In this document: positions 16,567 to 25,476 of the stretch, piece by piece
Layout of the letters: the number at the start of each line of letters is the position of its first letter
How positions within the stretch are numbered: position 1 is the stretch's first letter
Assembly: GCF_003987255.1 (NCBI RefSeq)
Contig: NZ_PIQC01000007.1
Coordinates: forward strand, 124,001 to 188,000
Source of the DNA: Idiomarina ramblicola
GTDB taxonomy: Bacteria; Pseudomonadota; Gammaproteobacteria; Enterobacterales; Alteromonadaceae
Length of the DNA stretch: 64,000 bases
Reading direction: 5' to 3'
The notes under the pieces: model-generated
What the model saw: only the letters and a program-made list of their open reading frames with translations
Databases searched by the model: none
Told to the model about the DNA's origin: nothing
Position numbers and translations under genes: made by a program

Positions 16567-17110
16567 AGATGTCATTGCAAGAAGAATAAAACCGCTTGGT
16601 TTAGCTATGGTGGTAGCCCTAATGGCTGGGTGTTCTTCTAATACTTACGAAGTCACTCAATACCGATTGCCACATTTGAGCCAATCGGCTGAAGCTCTTT
16701 GTCAGGCGAATAGGCGGCCTGTGTTCGTTGGTGATTCTGCGGCCAAACCGGGATTGCAGCTGCAACAAGACGAAACCCGCTGGCATAGCGCACGACAGCA
16801 CCGCTGGAGTACACCTTTGGCTCATCAATTACAGCGCAGTGCGCAACGTCTGCTCCTGGCTGACAATTGTGATGGAAAACTGACTATCTGGGTTGATGAC
16901 TTTTACGGAAGTAATGACTCCCGGGCCGTTGTGGCAGGTCATTGGGAATACAAAAGTCACGAGAGTCAGATGTTATTAGAAGGGGCTTTTACAGAGAGAA
17001 TGCCATTGAAAAGCGATGGCTACCCTGCATTGGTTAATGCATTTGATGAAGCCTGGCTGAATGTTATGAATACTATCAGTCTGGGAGTCAGTCAGAAACT
17101 GGCGCGTTAA
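16556..17110 (+). CDS. pqiC: Outer-membrane lipoprotein PqiC
   Basis: A 184-aa lipoprotein. After a basic start and hydrophobic stretch the lipobox LMAGC places the lipidated Cys at residue 26. The rest matches the PqiC/YmbA (DUF330/ABC-type auxiliary) pattern, with YRLP near the N-terminus and a WVDDFYGS segment. In E. coli PqiC is the outer-membrane docking partner of PqiB. The start lies within pqiB, confirming one operon. The stop overlaps the convergent Wzi-like gene by three bases. Confidence 0.88.
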   Translation: MNNKDVIARRIKPLGLAMVVALMAGCSSNTYEVTQYRLPHLSQSAEALCQANRRPVFVGDSAAKPGLQLQQDETRWHSARQHRWSTPLAHQLQRSAQRLLLADNCDGKLTIWVDDFYGSNDSRAVVAGHWEYKSHESQMLLEGAFTERMPLKSDGYPALVNAFDEAWLNVMNTISLGVSQKLAR

Positions 17111-17118
17111 AAGCGCCA
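17100..17118. terminator. Hairpin at the convergent pqiC / wzi-like ends
   Basis: TGGCGC (17100-17105) pairs with GCGCCA (17113-17118) around GTTAAAA, which contains both overlapping stop codons. There is no good T-tract, so termination in either direction is only suggested. Confidence 0.4.
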
Positions 17119-18417
17119 TTCTCCGCTTAACTGAATACCAACGTCACCGTCGTAATGACTGCCATCAAGGTATTGCAGAGAAAGTTTAATTAACCCGGAG
17201 AACGCCGGTTCTGTGCGCCTCAGCAGTGCCCTCGATAGGGTGTCATCATTTTTTTCTTTACTGTGACTAAGTAACGCTGTCCAGGCTGACCCATCTGCAG
17301 AAAAATTCCGATAACTGGCTGATAACGTTTGGCTTTCTCGCGGAAAAGGAGAGCCTGGATTACGTTGATGATTCAGGAAGTATTGTTGCTGGTTTTTATC
17401 AAGTGAATAGAAATCGTGCTCATCGCCGCCGTCTAGCTGGCTGTATTCAAGAGTAACGCTATGGCGGTGTTCTTCAGAACCTGTCATCCACTGTGCGCCC
17501 AACGTGTATACCGGCTTATCATCGGTCTCCAGTTTTCGGTCAATTCCCAGTTCGGCATAGGCTGAAAACTGATGTGAGCCCCAGTCAAAACCGGTACGCG
17601 CATCAGCGGTTAACATTCGGTTATCCGGGCGGTTGTCGGCGGTTTGCTCTATAGCACTGACACCAAACCATAAGTGCTGAAATAACTGACTGGAAAAACG
17701 AATGCCGCTAACGCGATTATAATGGCTGTAACCGTCGTCCTGATAAGCACTGAATAAGCTAATTTTAAAAGGATTCATACCGGCTGGCGGATAATCTGGA
17801 GCGTAATCAATGCGAATTTTTGGCATAGGACGAGCGTTGTTGGAAAAGAGCAAGCTGCTGTGTTCTGCTGGCCCCCAACGCAGAGGCAGTGAGTCCAGAC
17901 TGAAGCTCCAGTCATTGAGGTTATAGGCTAAGTAACTACCATCCAGTGTTTTTTTATGATCCCCTTCGAAAGGGTCCTGACGATAATTTACCTGAATTCT
18001 TGCTGCCCAATTTGTGCCATGCATGCTTCGGCTTAAGCTGATTTTTCCTTCTTCATAGGTATCATCACCATAGTCCTGAACTGCCTGTTCACTATCCGTC
18101 GCTCCTATATACCAGCGTGTTTTTGGGCCGCTTTGAGCTTGCGACAACTGATGACGTACATGGCGCAGGGCCAGCTGTTGGGTAGCTGTTAACTTTTTCA
18201 GTTCAAGAGCGTCTAGTTCAGGTAGTAAACTTTTCCAGGTAATTGGAAACTGCTGAATGGGCGTTTTAATCAGTCCTGACTCAGCTAGAACAATCAGACT
18301 ATTCCGTAATTCTACGTCATTTGCTTCAATCCATACGGAGCTAACCGCAGAAGGGGCCATCAGTAAGCTAAGACCGCTGACAATGATTGTGTTACGAAAA
18401 AAGGAAATGGGTGACAT
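17107..18417 (-). CDS. Capsule assembly Wzi family outer-membrane beta-barrel protein
   Basis: A 436-aa exported protein. The ATG at 18417 gives a normal signal peptide (MSPISFFRNTIIVSGLSLLM to about residue 26); a GTG at 18450 would extend it by 11 residues. A helical N-terminal part (about 30-115) is followed by alternating aromatic beta-strands ending in SGEWRF, a typical C-terminal barrel strand with terminal Phe. The WGPAEHSSLLFSNNARPMP region matches the Wzi signature. Wzi binds group 1 capsule at the surface. No polysaccharide genes are adjacent, so the ligand is unknown. Confidence 0.75.
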   Translation of the reverse strand: MSPISFFRNTIIVSGLSLLMAPSAVSSVWIEANDVELRNSLIVLAESGLIKTPIQQFPITWKSLLPELDALELKKLTATQQLALRHVRHQLSQAQSGPKTRWYIGATDSEQAVQDYGDDTYEEGKISLSRSMHGTNWAARIQVNYRQDPFEGDHKKTLDGSYLAYNLNDWSFSLDSLPLRWGPAEHSSLLFSNNARPMPKIRIDYAPDYPPAGMNPFKISLFSAYQDDGYSHYNRVSGIRFSSQLFQHLWFGVSAIEQTADNRPDNRMLTADARTGFDWGSHQFSAYAELGIDRKLETDDKPVYTLGAQWMTGSEEHRHSVTLEYSQLDGGDEHDFYSLDKNQQQYFLNHQRNPGSPFPRESQTLSASYRNFSADGSAWTALLSHSKEKNDDTLSRALLRRTEPAFSGLIKLSLQYLDGSHYDGDVGIQLSGEWRF

Positions 18418-18505
18418 GAAACGTATTTGAATCCCTATGACAAATTGCACTCTATACTGCCAGAAATTTTAACACTAAGACAACGGTTTATCTGAGCTTT
18501 TCAGT

Positions 18506-18511
18506 TATAAT
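18506..18511 (+). promoter_or_regulatory. Candidate -10 box of the lipoprotein gene
   Basis: A perfect TATAAT sits 24 bases before the gene's ATG at 18535. No convincing -35 is seen at 16-18 bases upstream. Confidence 0.35.
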
Positions 18512-18534
18512 ATGAGGCTTCGGAGGTTTTACTT

Positions 18535-19011
18535 ATGACTTTTAAACAATTTTTGTTAGCCGGAGTGTTTCTTGCGCTTCTTAACGGCTGCGGGCAGGAG
18601 CGCACAACGGATTTACGTAGTGCCGAAATTAAAGCTTTGGACGAACAACTGTTGCCCAACGCCGATTGGCAATTGAGTCAAGCGACAATTGAGTTGAGCT
18701 TTTGCCGTGATCGCATTAATGAGGCCTTGCTGGCTTCTAAATCAGAGCTCAGAGGGTGGCGGCTATCAGGAGAAAGTACTGCGTTTCCGCCATACAGGGA
18801 GGAAGGTTTAGATACATTGTCAAAGCTGTTTGAAAAAACAGACGTTCTGCTTTGGCAAGTCGAGGGCAATGTGAGCGCGCAACGTTATCATGTTGCTAAA
18901 CCGGAGAACGTGTCAAAAGGGGAGGTTGCAGATGCGGTATTTCCTGCTGTTGTCGCTTTGTCTTCCATGCCACAGGTTTGTCATGCGGCAGTTGATGATT
19001 CCCAATATTAA
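18535..19011 (+). CDS. Predicted lipoprotein of unknown function
   Basis: A 158-aa protein with a lipoprotein signal: a hydrophobic stretch and the lipobox LLNGC, giving a lipidated Cys at residue 19. The mature part is acidic and contains three further Cys (57 region FCRD and VCHA near the C-terminus), which might form a disulfide. No family was recognised. GGAGG precedes the ATG. It sits alone between the divergent Wzi-like gene and bolA. Residues after the Cys (GQ) do not include Asp at +2, so outer-membrane sorting is expected. Confidence 0.75.
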   Translation: MTFKQFLLAGVFLALLNGCGQERTTDLRSAEIKALDEQLLPNADWQLSQATIELSFCRDRINEALLASKSELRGWRLSGESTAFPPYREEGLDTLSKLFEKTDVLLWQVEGNVSAQRYHVAKPENVSKGEVADAVFPAVVALSSMPQVCHAAVDDSQY

Positions 19012-19126
19012 GAAAACTTTATTTGTTGAAAATTCGTAGAGTTAAGTTGTTATTTGTAAAAATTTTCTGTGATTCGGTATAAGTAAACTAAACTTGTTAT
19101 TGAGGCGAACGCAGAGGGAGTCAGTT

Positions 19127-19447
19127 ATGTCTATTGGGTTGAATATCGAAAATAAATTGCGAGAAGCGTTTACGCCAGTTCACCTGGAAGTAGAAGATGA
19201 AAGCCATATGCACTCGGGTGGAGCGAACGCAGAATCTCACTTTAAAGTGGTATTAGTGACTCCAAAATTTAGTGGGGAAAGGTTAATTAACCGGCATCGT
19301 GCGGTTAATAAAATCTTGGCTGATGAATTAATGAATCATATTCATGCGTTGGCATTGCACACCTATACCCAAGGCGAATGGGAGCAACTGGGTGAATCCA
19401 GACGCTCGCCAAACTGTCTTGGCGGGTCAAAAATAGCGGCAAATTAA
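19127..19447 (+). CDS. bolA: BolA family transcriptional regulator / Fe-S partner
   Basis: A 106-aa BolA protein. The ATG at 19127 follows GGGAG, and MSIGLNIENKLREAF is the expected N-terminus; an upstream in-frame start at 19094 is unlikely. The core shows ESHMHSGGANAESHFKVVLV and the RHRAVNKIL...IHALALHTYT segment with the conserved His, matching the class II KH fold and cluster-ligating positions. BolA partners with monothiol glutaredoxin to handle [2Fe-2S] clusters and affects cell shape and biofilm genes. A Ser/Arg-Pro-rich tail ends the protein. Confidence 0.93.
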   Translation: MSIGLNIENKLREAFTPVHLEVEDESHMHSGGANAESHFKVVLVTPKFSGERLINRHRAVNKILADELMNHIHALALHTYTQGEWEQLGESRRSPNCLGGSKIAAN

Positions 19448-19531
19448 GAAAAATTACGCATGTCTGATGTGTTCCTGCGGTTGCATTGGTTACAATAGCT
19501 AAAATAATGCGAACAACAGGGATACATTAAT

Positions 19532-20710
19532 ATGATCATTAAGCCAAAAATTCGCGGTTTTATCTGTACTAATGCCCACCCAGTGGGCTGTGCCGAAAAC
19601 GTAAAGCGTCAAATCGACTTTGTCCGTAGTAAGCCTGCTATTAGTGACGGGCCTAAGAATGTTCTGGTGATAGGCTGCTCAACAGGATATGGACTTGCTT
19701 CAAGAGTGACGGCTGCCTTTGGCAGCGAAGCTCACACTCTAGGCGTGTGTTTTGAGAAAGAACCTACAGAAAAGAAAACAGCAACAGCAGGCTGGTACAA
19801 CACCGCCGCTTTTCATCAGCAAGCGGATAAAGCCGGTTTAGCTTTCCATTCAATTAATGGTGATGCATTTTCTGATGAAATTAAGCAGGAGAGCATCGAC
19901 TACATTAAACAGAATATGGGCAAAATTGACCTCGTCGTTTACAGCCTGGCCTCGCCTAAGCGCAAAGATCCTGAAAGCGGTGAAGTCTATAGCTCTGTGT
20001 TAAAGCCTATCGGCAAACAATACACCACCAAAACTTACAACACGGATAAAGATCAAGTGCACGAAATAACGCTTGATCCGGCAACCGATGATGATATTGC
20101 CAATACGGTAAAAGTTATGGGCGGTGAAGACTGGGAGCGCTGGATTAAAGCATTGCACGAGGCCGGAGTATTGGCTAACAATTGCCAAACGACAGCTTAT
20201 ACCTATATTGGTAAAAAACTGACGCTTCCAATTTACGGACATGCAACTATCGGTCGGGCTAAAGAAGATCTTGATCGTGCCGCGTCCGGGTTAGTTTCAA
20301 GCCATGATGATCTTAACTTAAAAGCTTATGTTTCTTCGTTGAAAGCGCTAGTGACTCAGGCAAGTTCAGCCATTCCGGTTATGCCTCTGTATATTTCATT
20401 AATCTATAAGGTGATGAAAGAAGAAGGCACACACGAAGGTTGTATTGAACAAATCTACCGACTCTTCACTGAAGGACTGTATGCAAATAACCCAGAGTTA
20501 GATGAAGCGGGGCGCCTGCATATGGATGGTTATGAAACCAATGACAAAACGCAAGCTAAGGTGGAAGCGCTTTGGGAGCAGGTGAATCAGGATAACTTCC
20601 ACCAACTCTCCGATTATGAAGGGTATCATCAGGACTTCTTGCAATTATTCGGTTTTGGCTTTGATAACGTTGATTATGACGCTGATATTGATCCAAAAGT
20701 AAACTGGTAA
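19532..20710 (+). CDS. fabV: Enoyl-[ACP] reductase FabV (trans-2-enoyl-CoA reductase family)
   Basis: A 392-aa NADH-dependent reductase that completes each elongation cycle of fatty-acid synthesis. The N-terminus MIIKPKIRGFICTNAHPVGC is typical. The dinucleotide-binding loop GCSTGYGLASRV follows (about residues 48-60), then VYSLASPKR, and the catalytic Y-x8-K pair in PIYGHATIGRAK (about 235-245). The length is close to that of characterised FabV proteins (about 400 aa). FabV enzymes are naturally insensitive to triclosan, unlike FabI; whether a fabI also exists here cannot be seen. Transcribed alone, ahead of the nqr leader. Confidence 0.95.
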   Translation: MIIKPKIRGFICTNAHPVGCAENVKRQIDFVRSKPAISDGPKNVLVIGCSTGYGLASRVTAAFGSEAHTLGVCFEKEPTEKKTATAGWYNTAAFHQQADKAGLAFHSINGDAFSDEIKQESIDYIKQNMGKIDLVVYSLASPKRKDPESGEVYSSVLKPIGKQYTTKTYNTDKDQVHEITLDPATDDDIANTVKVMGGEDWERWIKALHEAGVLANNCQTTAYTYIGKKLTLPIYGHATIGRAKEDLDRAASGLVSSHDDLNLKAYVSSLKALVTQASSAIPVMPLYISLIYKVMKEEGTHEGCIEQIYRLFTEGLYANNPELDEAGRLHMDGYETNDKTQAKVEALWEQVNQDNFHQLSDYEGYHQDFLQLFGFGFDNVDYDADIDPKVNW

Positions 20711-20715
20711 GCGTT

Positions 20716-20739
20716 GTGGGAAAAATGCTAAAATCCCAC
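20716..20739 (+). other. Small hairpin just after fabV
   Basis: GTGGGA (20716-20721) pairs with TCCCAC (20734-20739) around an A-rich loop, five bases after the fabV stop. No T-tract follows, so it may stabilise the mRNA 3' end rather than terminate. Confidence 0.3.
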
Positions 20740-20763
20740 CGATAAGTGTGGAAAATGTTTCAG

Positions 20764-20810
20764 GTTGCCGATGACAAGCCCCTCTGAAGGCGGTTGCTTG
20801 TGTCGGTAAC
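20764..20810 (+). promoter_or_regulatory. Structured element in the nqrA 5' leader
   Basis: GTTGCCGA (20764-20771) pairs with TCGGTAAC (20803-20810, one G-U) and ACAAGC (20774-20779) with GCTTGT (20796-20801). The result is a 14-bp interrupted stem with a small internal loop and a 16-base apical loop. It lies 75 bases before the nqrA ATG and lacks a T-tract. It could be an mRNA regulatory hairpin, a factor-binding site, or an attenuator. Confidence 0.4.
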
Positions 20811-20885
20811 TATTTGATTATTCAGGTTTCCAGTCTTAGCGGCTGGTTGTGATGAATCTTCCCTTAACGAGTAGTGCAAACGCAT

Positions 20886-22226
20886 ATGATTACGATCAAG
20901 AAAGGGCTGGACATCCCTATTAAAGGGGCGCCCCAGCAAAAACTATCCGACGGTAAGGCTGTGACGACGGTCGCTACCCTAGGTGAAGAGTACGTGGGTA
21001 TGCGCCCAACCATGCACGTGAAAGTCGATGATCAGGTTAAAAAAGGTCAATTGATTTTCGAGGATAAGAAAAACCCTGGTGTCAAATACACAGCCCCTGG
21101 TGCTGGTGTAGTTAAAGACATCCTGCGTGGTGAGCGTCGAGTGTTGCAGGCGGTTGTTATTGAGTTGAAAGGTGATGAGCAAGTTACTTTCGACAAATTT
21201 GATAGCGACAAACTTAATTCATTAGGTCGTGAGAAAGTTCAGGACATTTTGGTTGAGTCAGGTCAATGGACTGCGCTTCGCACCCGTCCTTACAGTAAAG
21301 CTCCGGCATTAGATGCAGAAGCGAGCGCAATCTTTGTCAATGCAATGGATACAAATCCATTAGCTGGTGACCCAACTTTATTTATCAATGAACAGAAACA
21401 AGCTTTTATTGATGGTTTGAAGGTGTTGTCGAACCTAACCGAAGGCAAAGTGTTTGTTAGTAAAGCCGGTGATGCAGAAGTTGATACCGGCGATGCCGAT
21501 GTCACACTGGAATCTTTTTCCGGTCCTCACCCTGCTGGATTGGTTGGTACTCACATGCACTTTTTGCAGCCAGCGAGCATTAAACGCCCGGTATGGCACA
21601 TTGGTTACCAAGACGTTATTGCCTACGGTAAATTATTCACAACGGGTGAAATCTTTACTGACCGAGTAGTAGCTGTTGCTGGTGAAGGGGTTAAAGAGCC
21701 TCGCCTACTGCGTACACGCCTGGGTGCTAACCTCCATGAATTAACGGACGGCGAGCTAAACGGTGATAATCTGCGAATCATCTCAGGTTCTGTTTTGCAC
21801 GGTCATACTGCAGATGACGAACACGCCTGGTTAGGCCGCTTCCATAATCAAGTGAGTGTTATCCCTGAGGGTAATTACAAAGAGTTTCTGGGTTGGATTC
21901 GTCCAGGCTCTGATTTGCATTCAGTAACGCGAGCTTATGCGGGGCACTTTAATCCGAAGAGATTATTCAGCTTGACCACGTCACTGAATGGCTCTTCGCG
22001 TTCAATGGTTCCAATTGGTAATTACGAGCGTGTTATGCCTTTGGACATTCTGCCTACCTTATTGTTGAGAGACTTACTGTCAGGCGATACTGATGAAGGC
22101 CAGCAATTAGGTTGCTTGGAATTGGACGAAGAAGATCTCGCATTGTGCACTTATGTTTGCCCTGGGAAATATGAATATGGCCCGGTGCTGCGTGACTGTC
22201 TCACTAAGATTGAGAAAGAAGGCTAA
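20886..22226 (+). CDS. nqrA: Na+-translocating NADH:quinone reductase subunit A
   Basis: A 446-aa peripheral cytoplasmic subunit of the sodium-pumping NADH:ubiquinone reductase. The ATG at 20886 was chosen because [14 protein letters not shown] is the family N-terminus; the GTG at 20874 would add four residues. The conserved [15 protein letters not shown] and [19 protein letters not shown] stretches near the N-terminus, and [12 protein letters not shown] near the C-terminus, are visible. No strong ribosome site precedes it, unlike the downstream nqr genes. It heads nqrABCDEF-apbE-nqrM; the structured leader upstream may control it. Confidence 0.96.
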   Translation: MITIKKGLDIPIKGAPQQKLSDGKAVTTVATLGEEYVGMRPTMHVKVDDQVKKGQLIFEDKKNPGVKYTAPGAGVVKDILRGERRVLQAVVIELKGDEQVTFDKFDSDKLNSLGREKVQDILVESGQWTALRTRPYSKAPALDAEASAIFVNAMDTNPLAGDPTLFINEQKQAFIDGLKVLSNLTEGKVFVSKAGDAEVDTGDADVTLESFSGPHPAGLVGTHMHFLQPASIKRPVWHIGYQDVIAYGKLFTTGEIFTDRVVAVAGEGVKEPRLLRTRLGANLHELTDGELNGDNLRIISGSVLHGHTADDEHAWLGRFHNQVSVIPEGNYKEFLGWIRPGSDLHSVTRAYAGHFNPKRLFSLTTSLNGSSRSMVPIGNYERVMPLDILPTLLLRDLLSGDTDEGQQLGCLELDEEDLALCTYVCPGKYEYGPVLRDCLTKIEKEG

Positions 22227-22229
22227 CCC

Positions 22230-23432
22230 ATGAGCTTGAAAGACACACTCGAGCGTATTGAACCGCAGTTCGAAGAAGGCGGTAAATACGAGAAGTGGTA
22301 CGCGCTTTACGAAGCCGTAGCCACTATTTTATACACACCAGGCACTGTGACTAAGTCGGCTACGCACGTTCGTGATCGTATCGATCTTAAGCGCATCATG
22401 ATTCTGGTGTGGATGATGACGTTCCCTGCAATGTTCTGGGGCATGTACAACGTTGGTAACCAAGCTGCGCTTGCATTAGTAGACGGTTACCAATTATCAG
22501 ACGTTTGGCAGGTTGGATTATTTCAACTGCTGGGCGGTGAATTAGGAGCCGATGCCGGTTGGGGCGCAAAAATGTGGTACGGGGCATGTTTCTACCTGCC
22601 TATTTATGCGGTTACCTTCTTTGTCGGTGGTTTCTGGGAAGTACTTTTTGCGTCGATTCGCAAACACGAAGTTAACGAAGGCTTCTTTGTTACCTCGGTT
22701 TTATTCTCCCTGATTTTGCCGGCAACAACGCCATTATGGCAGGTTGCTTTAGGTATCACCTTCGGTGTCGTTATTGGTAAGGAAATATTCGGTGGTACTG
22801 GCCGTAACTTCCTGAACCCAGCGTTAACCGGGCGTGCGTTCCTTTATTTCGCTTACCCGGCAAGTATGTCCGGAGACTCCATCTGGACGGCTGTAGATGG
22901 CTTTTCTGGTGCGACTAATCTGGGTAAAGCGGCTCTGGGTGAAATGGATTACGGTAACACCCAGCTTTGGTGGGACGCTTTCCTTGGTAACATCCAGGGG
23001 TCAGTAGGTGAAGTTTCAACCTTACTTATTCTGATTGGCGGTTTAGCGTTAATTTATTTCCGTATTGCCTCCTGGCGTATTGTTCTGGGTGTCTTTGTCG
23101 GTATGGTTCTGTTCTCCGGTTTACTGAACCTCGTTGGCAGTGAGACAAACCCAATGTTCGCAATGCCTTGGTACTGGCACTTAGTATTAGGTGGTTTTGC
23201 CTTTGCAATGATGTTCATGGCAACCGACCCGGTATCTGCGTCCTTTACCAACAAAGGGAAGTTTGCGTACGGCTTGTTAATTGGTTTTATGACGGTCATG
23301 ATTCGTGTCATTAACCCGGCATTCCCGGAAGGCATCATGTTGGCCATCTTATTTGCTAACGTATTTGCACCGTTATTTGACCATTTTGTAGCACAGGCAA
23401 ATATCAAACGGAGGTTAGCGCGCAATGGCTAA
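22230..23432 (+). CDS. nqrB: Na+-translocating NADH:quinone reductase subunit B
   Basis: A 400-aa membrane subunit with about ten TM helices. It carries one covalent FMN on the Thr of the SGAT motif, here GFSGATNLG with T229, attached by ApbE; it also binds riboflavin and forms part of the sodium and quinone sites in the family. The cytoplasmic N-terminus (about 1-55) precedes the first helix at [18 protein letters not shown]. It starts three bases after nqrA and overlaps nqrC by eight. Confidence 0.96.
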   Translation: MSLKDTLERIEPQFEEGGKYEKWYALYEAVATILYTPGTVTKSATHVRDRIDLKRIMILVWMMTFPAMFWGMYNVGNQAALALVDGYQLSDVWQVGLFQLLGGELGADAGWGAKMWYGACFYLPIYAVTFFVGGFWEVLFASIRKHEVNEGFFVTSVLFSLILPATTPLWQVALGITFGVVIGKEIFGGTGRNFLNPALTGRAFLYFAYPASMSGDSIWTAVDGFSGATNLGKAALGEMDYGNTQLWWDAFLGNIQGSVGEVSTLLILIGGLALIYFRIASWRIVLGVFVGMVLFSGLLNLVGSETNPMFAMPWYWHLVLGGFAFAMMFMATDPVSASFTNKGKFAYGLLIGFMTVMIRVINPAFPEGIMLAILFANVFAPLFDHFVAQANIKRRLARNG

Positions 23433-24201
23433 GAAAAATGAAAGTTTAGGCAAGACCGTTGGTGTCGTGCTAGCGCTTTGCCTGGTTTGCTCAATTGTAG
23501 TTTCTGGGGCCGCTATTGGTCTTAAACCAATGCAGGAAAAGAATGCTGCACTTGATATGCAGAAAAACGTTCTGGACGCTGCTGGCATTCTGAAAGCCGA
23601 TACCGACGTTGTCGAAACTTACCAGCAACGCATCGATACCATGGTTGTCAGCCTTGAAGATCTAACCGTTCAGGATGACATTGATCCGACATCTTTCAGC
23701 AACCGCAAAGCAGCGGGTGACTCTGAAAGAAGTAAAAAACTTGAGAAAAAGAACGATCCTGCTGGTTTAGGTACCCGCGAAAATTTAACACAGATTTATC
23801 TTGTTAAAGATGACAGCGGCGAAACAACAGGGCTTGTTCTTCATATTCGTGGCCAGGGTCTATGGGGAACCATGTACGGCTTGCTGGCGTTAGAAGGCGA
23901 CTTTGACACGGTTAAAGGCGTTAATTTCTACGAGCACTCTGAAACGCCGGGGCTGGGTGGTGAAATCACTAATCCGGCCTGGGTAAAAACTTGGCAAGGT
24001 AAAGAAGTTTACGGCGAGGACGGTAACGTCCAGTTTGAAGTGGTAAAAGGCGGTGCCAAAGGCGAGCACGAAGTTGATGCGCTTTCTGGTGCAACGTTGA
24101 CCAGTAATGGTGTTGAATACCTAGTTCAATTCTGGATGGGCGAAAATGGTTACGGTCCATTACTCAAGAAACTTCGTGAGGGAGAGTTGAACAATGGCTA
24201 A
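23425..24201 (+). CDS. nqrC: Na+-translocating NADH:quinone reductase subunit C
   Basis: A 258-aa subunit with one N-terminal TM helix (about 12-32) and a periplasmic FMN domain. The covalent FMN site is T224 in [14 protein letters not shown], matching the S(T)GAT rule recognised by Apb[16 protein letters not shown] and [11 protein letters not shown] are conserved FMN-pocket segments. It overlaps nqrB and nqrD by eight bases on each side, consistent with tight stoichiometric coupling. Confidence 0.96.
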   Translation: MAKKNESLGKTVGVVLALCLVCSIVVSGAAIGLKPMQEKNAALDMQKNVLDAAGILKADTDVVETYQQRIDTMVVSLEDLTVQDDIDPTSFSNRKAAGDSERSKKLEKKNDPAGLGTRENLTQIYLVKDDSGETTGLVLHIRGQGLWGTMYGLLALEGDFDTVKGVNFYEHSETPGLGGEITNPAWVKTWQGKEVYGEDGNVQFEVVKGGAKGEHEVDALSGATLTSNGVEYLVQFWMGENGYGPLLKKLREGELNNG

Positions 24202-24826
24202 TGTAAAAGAAATGAAGTCCGTATTATTCGGACCGATATTTGCCAACAACCCCATCGCACTGCAGATTCTTGGTATCTGTTCTGCATTGGCTGTAACGTC
24301 GAAAATGAGCAACACACTGGTTATGTGCATTGCACTAACCGCAGTTGTCGCCTGCTCTAACTTGTTTATTTCGATTATCCGGAATCATATTCCGTCAAGC
24401 GTACGTATTATTGTCCAAATGACAATTATTGCGAGCTTGGTTATTGTCGTTGACCAGATACTTAAAGCTTACGCTTACTCAATTTCTAAAGAGTTGTCAG
24501 TATTCGTCGGCTTAATCATTACTAACTGTATCGTCATGGGGCGTGCCGAAGCTTACGCTATGAAGAGTACACCTTTTATGTCGTTACTGGATGGTCTCGG
24601 TAATGGTTTAGGTTACTCTATTGTGCTGCTTGTGGTTGGCTTTGTGCGTGAACTCTTCGGTTCAGGTAGCTTGTTTGATGTGCAGATTTTGCCTCTGGCA
24701 TCACAAGGTGGTTGGTACGAGCCTGTTGGCCTGTTACTGATGCCACCAAGCGCCTTCTTCATCATTGGCGGGTTTATTTGGGTACTGCGTACCTTCCGCA
24801 CTGAACAAGTTGAACCTAAGGAGTAA
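24194..24826 (+). CDS. nqrD: Na+-translocating NADH:quinone reductase subunit D
   Basis: A 210-aa membrane subunit with six TM helices, homologous to NqrE and to RnfE. The segments [17 protein letters not shown] and [10 protein letters not shown] are conserved; the Cys in TNCIV is one of the ligands of the iron centre shared between NqrD and NqrE inside the membrane. It ends EVEPKE with AAGGAG for the next gene inside its last codons. Confidence 0.96.
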   Translation: MANVKEMKSVLFGPIFANNPIALQILGICSALAVTSKMSNTLVMCIALTAVVACSNLFISIIRNHIPSSVRIIVQMTIIASLVIVVDQILKAYAYSISKELSVFVGLIITNCIVMGRAEAYAMKSTPFMSLLDGLGNGLGYSIVLLVVGFVRELFGSGSLFDVQILPLASQGGWYEPVGLLLMPPSAFFIIGGFIWVLRTFRTEQVEPKE

Positions 24827-24831
24827 TGGTC

Positions 24832-25440
24832 ATGGAACAATATATCAACCTGTTCATCCGCGCGGTTTTCATTGAAAACCTGGCATTGTCCTTCTTCTTA
24901 GGTATGTGCACGTTTTTGGCCGTATCTAAGAAAGTAAAAACAGCATTTGGTCTGGGTGTCGCGGTTATCGTTGTATTGGGTATTTCAGTACCGGTTAACA
25001 ACTTAATCTACCATAACATTCTGGCACCAGGTGCTCTGGAATGGGCGGGCTTCCCGGATGCAGATTTAAGCTTCTTGAAATTCCTGACCTTTATCGGTGT
25101 TATTGCTGCATTGGTACAGATTTTGGAAATGACGCTGGATAAATATGTGCCCGCACTTTATAACGCACTGGGTATTTTCCTACCGCTGATTACCGTTAAC
25201 TGCGCCATTTTTGGTGGTGTTGCGTTTATGGTTGAGCGCGATTACAACTTCGGCGAATCCGTTGTATTCGGAATTGGCAGCGGTGTGGGCTGGGCTTTAG
25301 CAATTGTTGCTTTGGCTGCAGTGCGCGAGAAACTGAAATACGCAGATGTACCGGATGGCCTCCGTGGCTTAGGTATCACATTTATTTCAGTGGGTCTGAT
25401 TGGTTTGGGCTTTATGTCGTTTTCCGGCGTATCCTTATAA
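24832..25440 (+). CDS. nqrE: Na+-translocating NADH:quinone reductase subunit E
   Basis: A 202-aa membrane subunit with six TM helices. The ATG at 24832 was preferred because [20 protein letters not shown] fits the family and AAGGAG is eight bases upstream; the ATG at 24826 overlaps the nqrD stop. Conserved [15 protein letters not shown] and [12 protein letters not shown] carry the cysteines that, with those of NqrD, coordinate the intramembrane iron centre. Confidence 0.95.
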   Translation: MEQYINLFIRAVFIENLALSFFLGMCTFLAVSKKVKTAFGLGVAVIVVLGISVPVNNLIYHNILAPGALEWAGFPDADLSFLKFLTFIGVIAALVQILEMTLDKYVPALYNALGIFLPLITVNCAIFGGVAFMVERDYNFGESVVFGIGSGVGWALAIVALAAVREKLKYADVPDGLRGLGITFISVGLIGLGFMSFSGVSL

Positions 25441-25476
25441 CCAGTGTGTTGAATCGGTAAAAAAAGGTACGAATCG

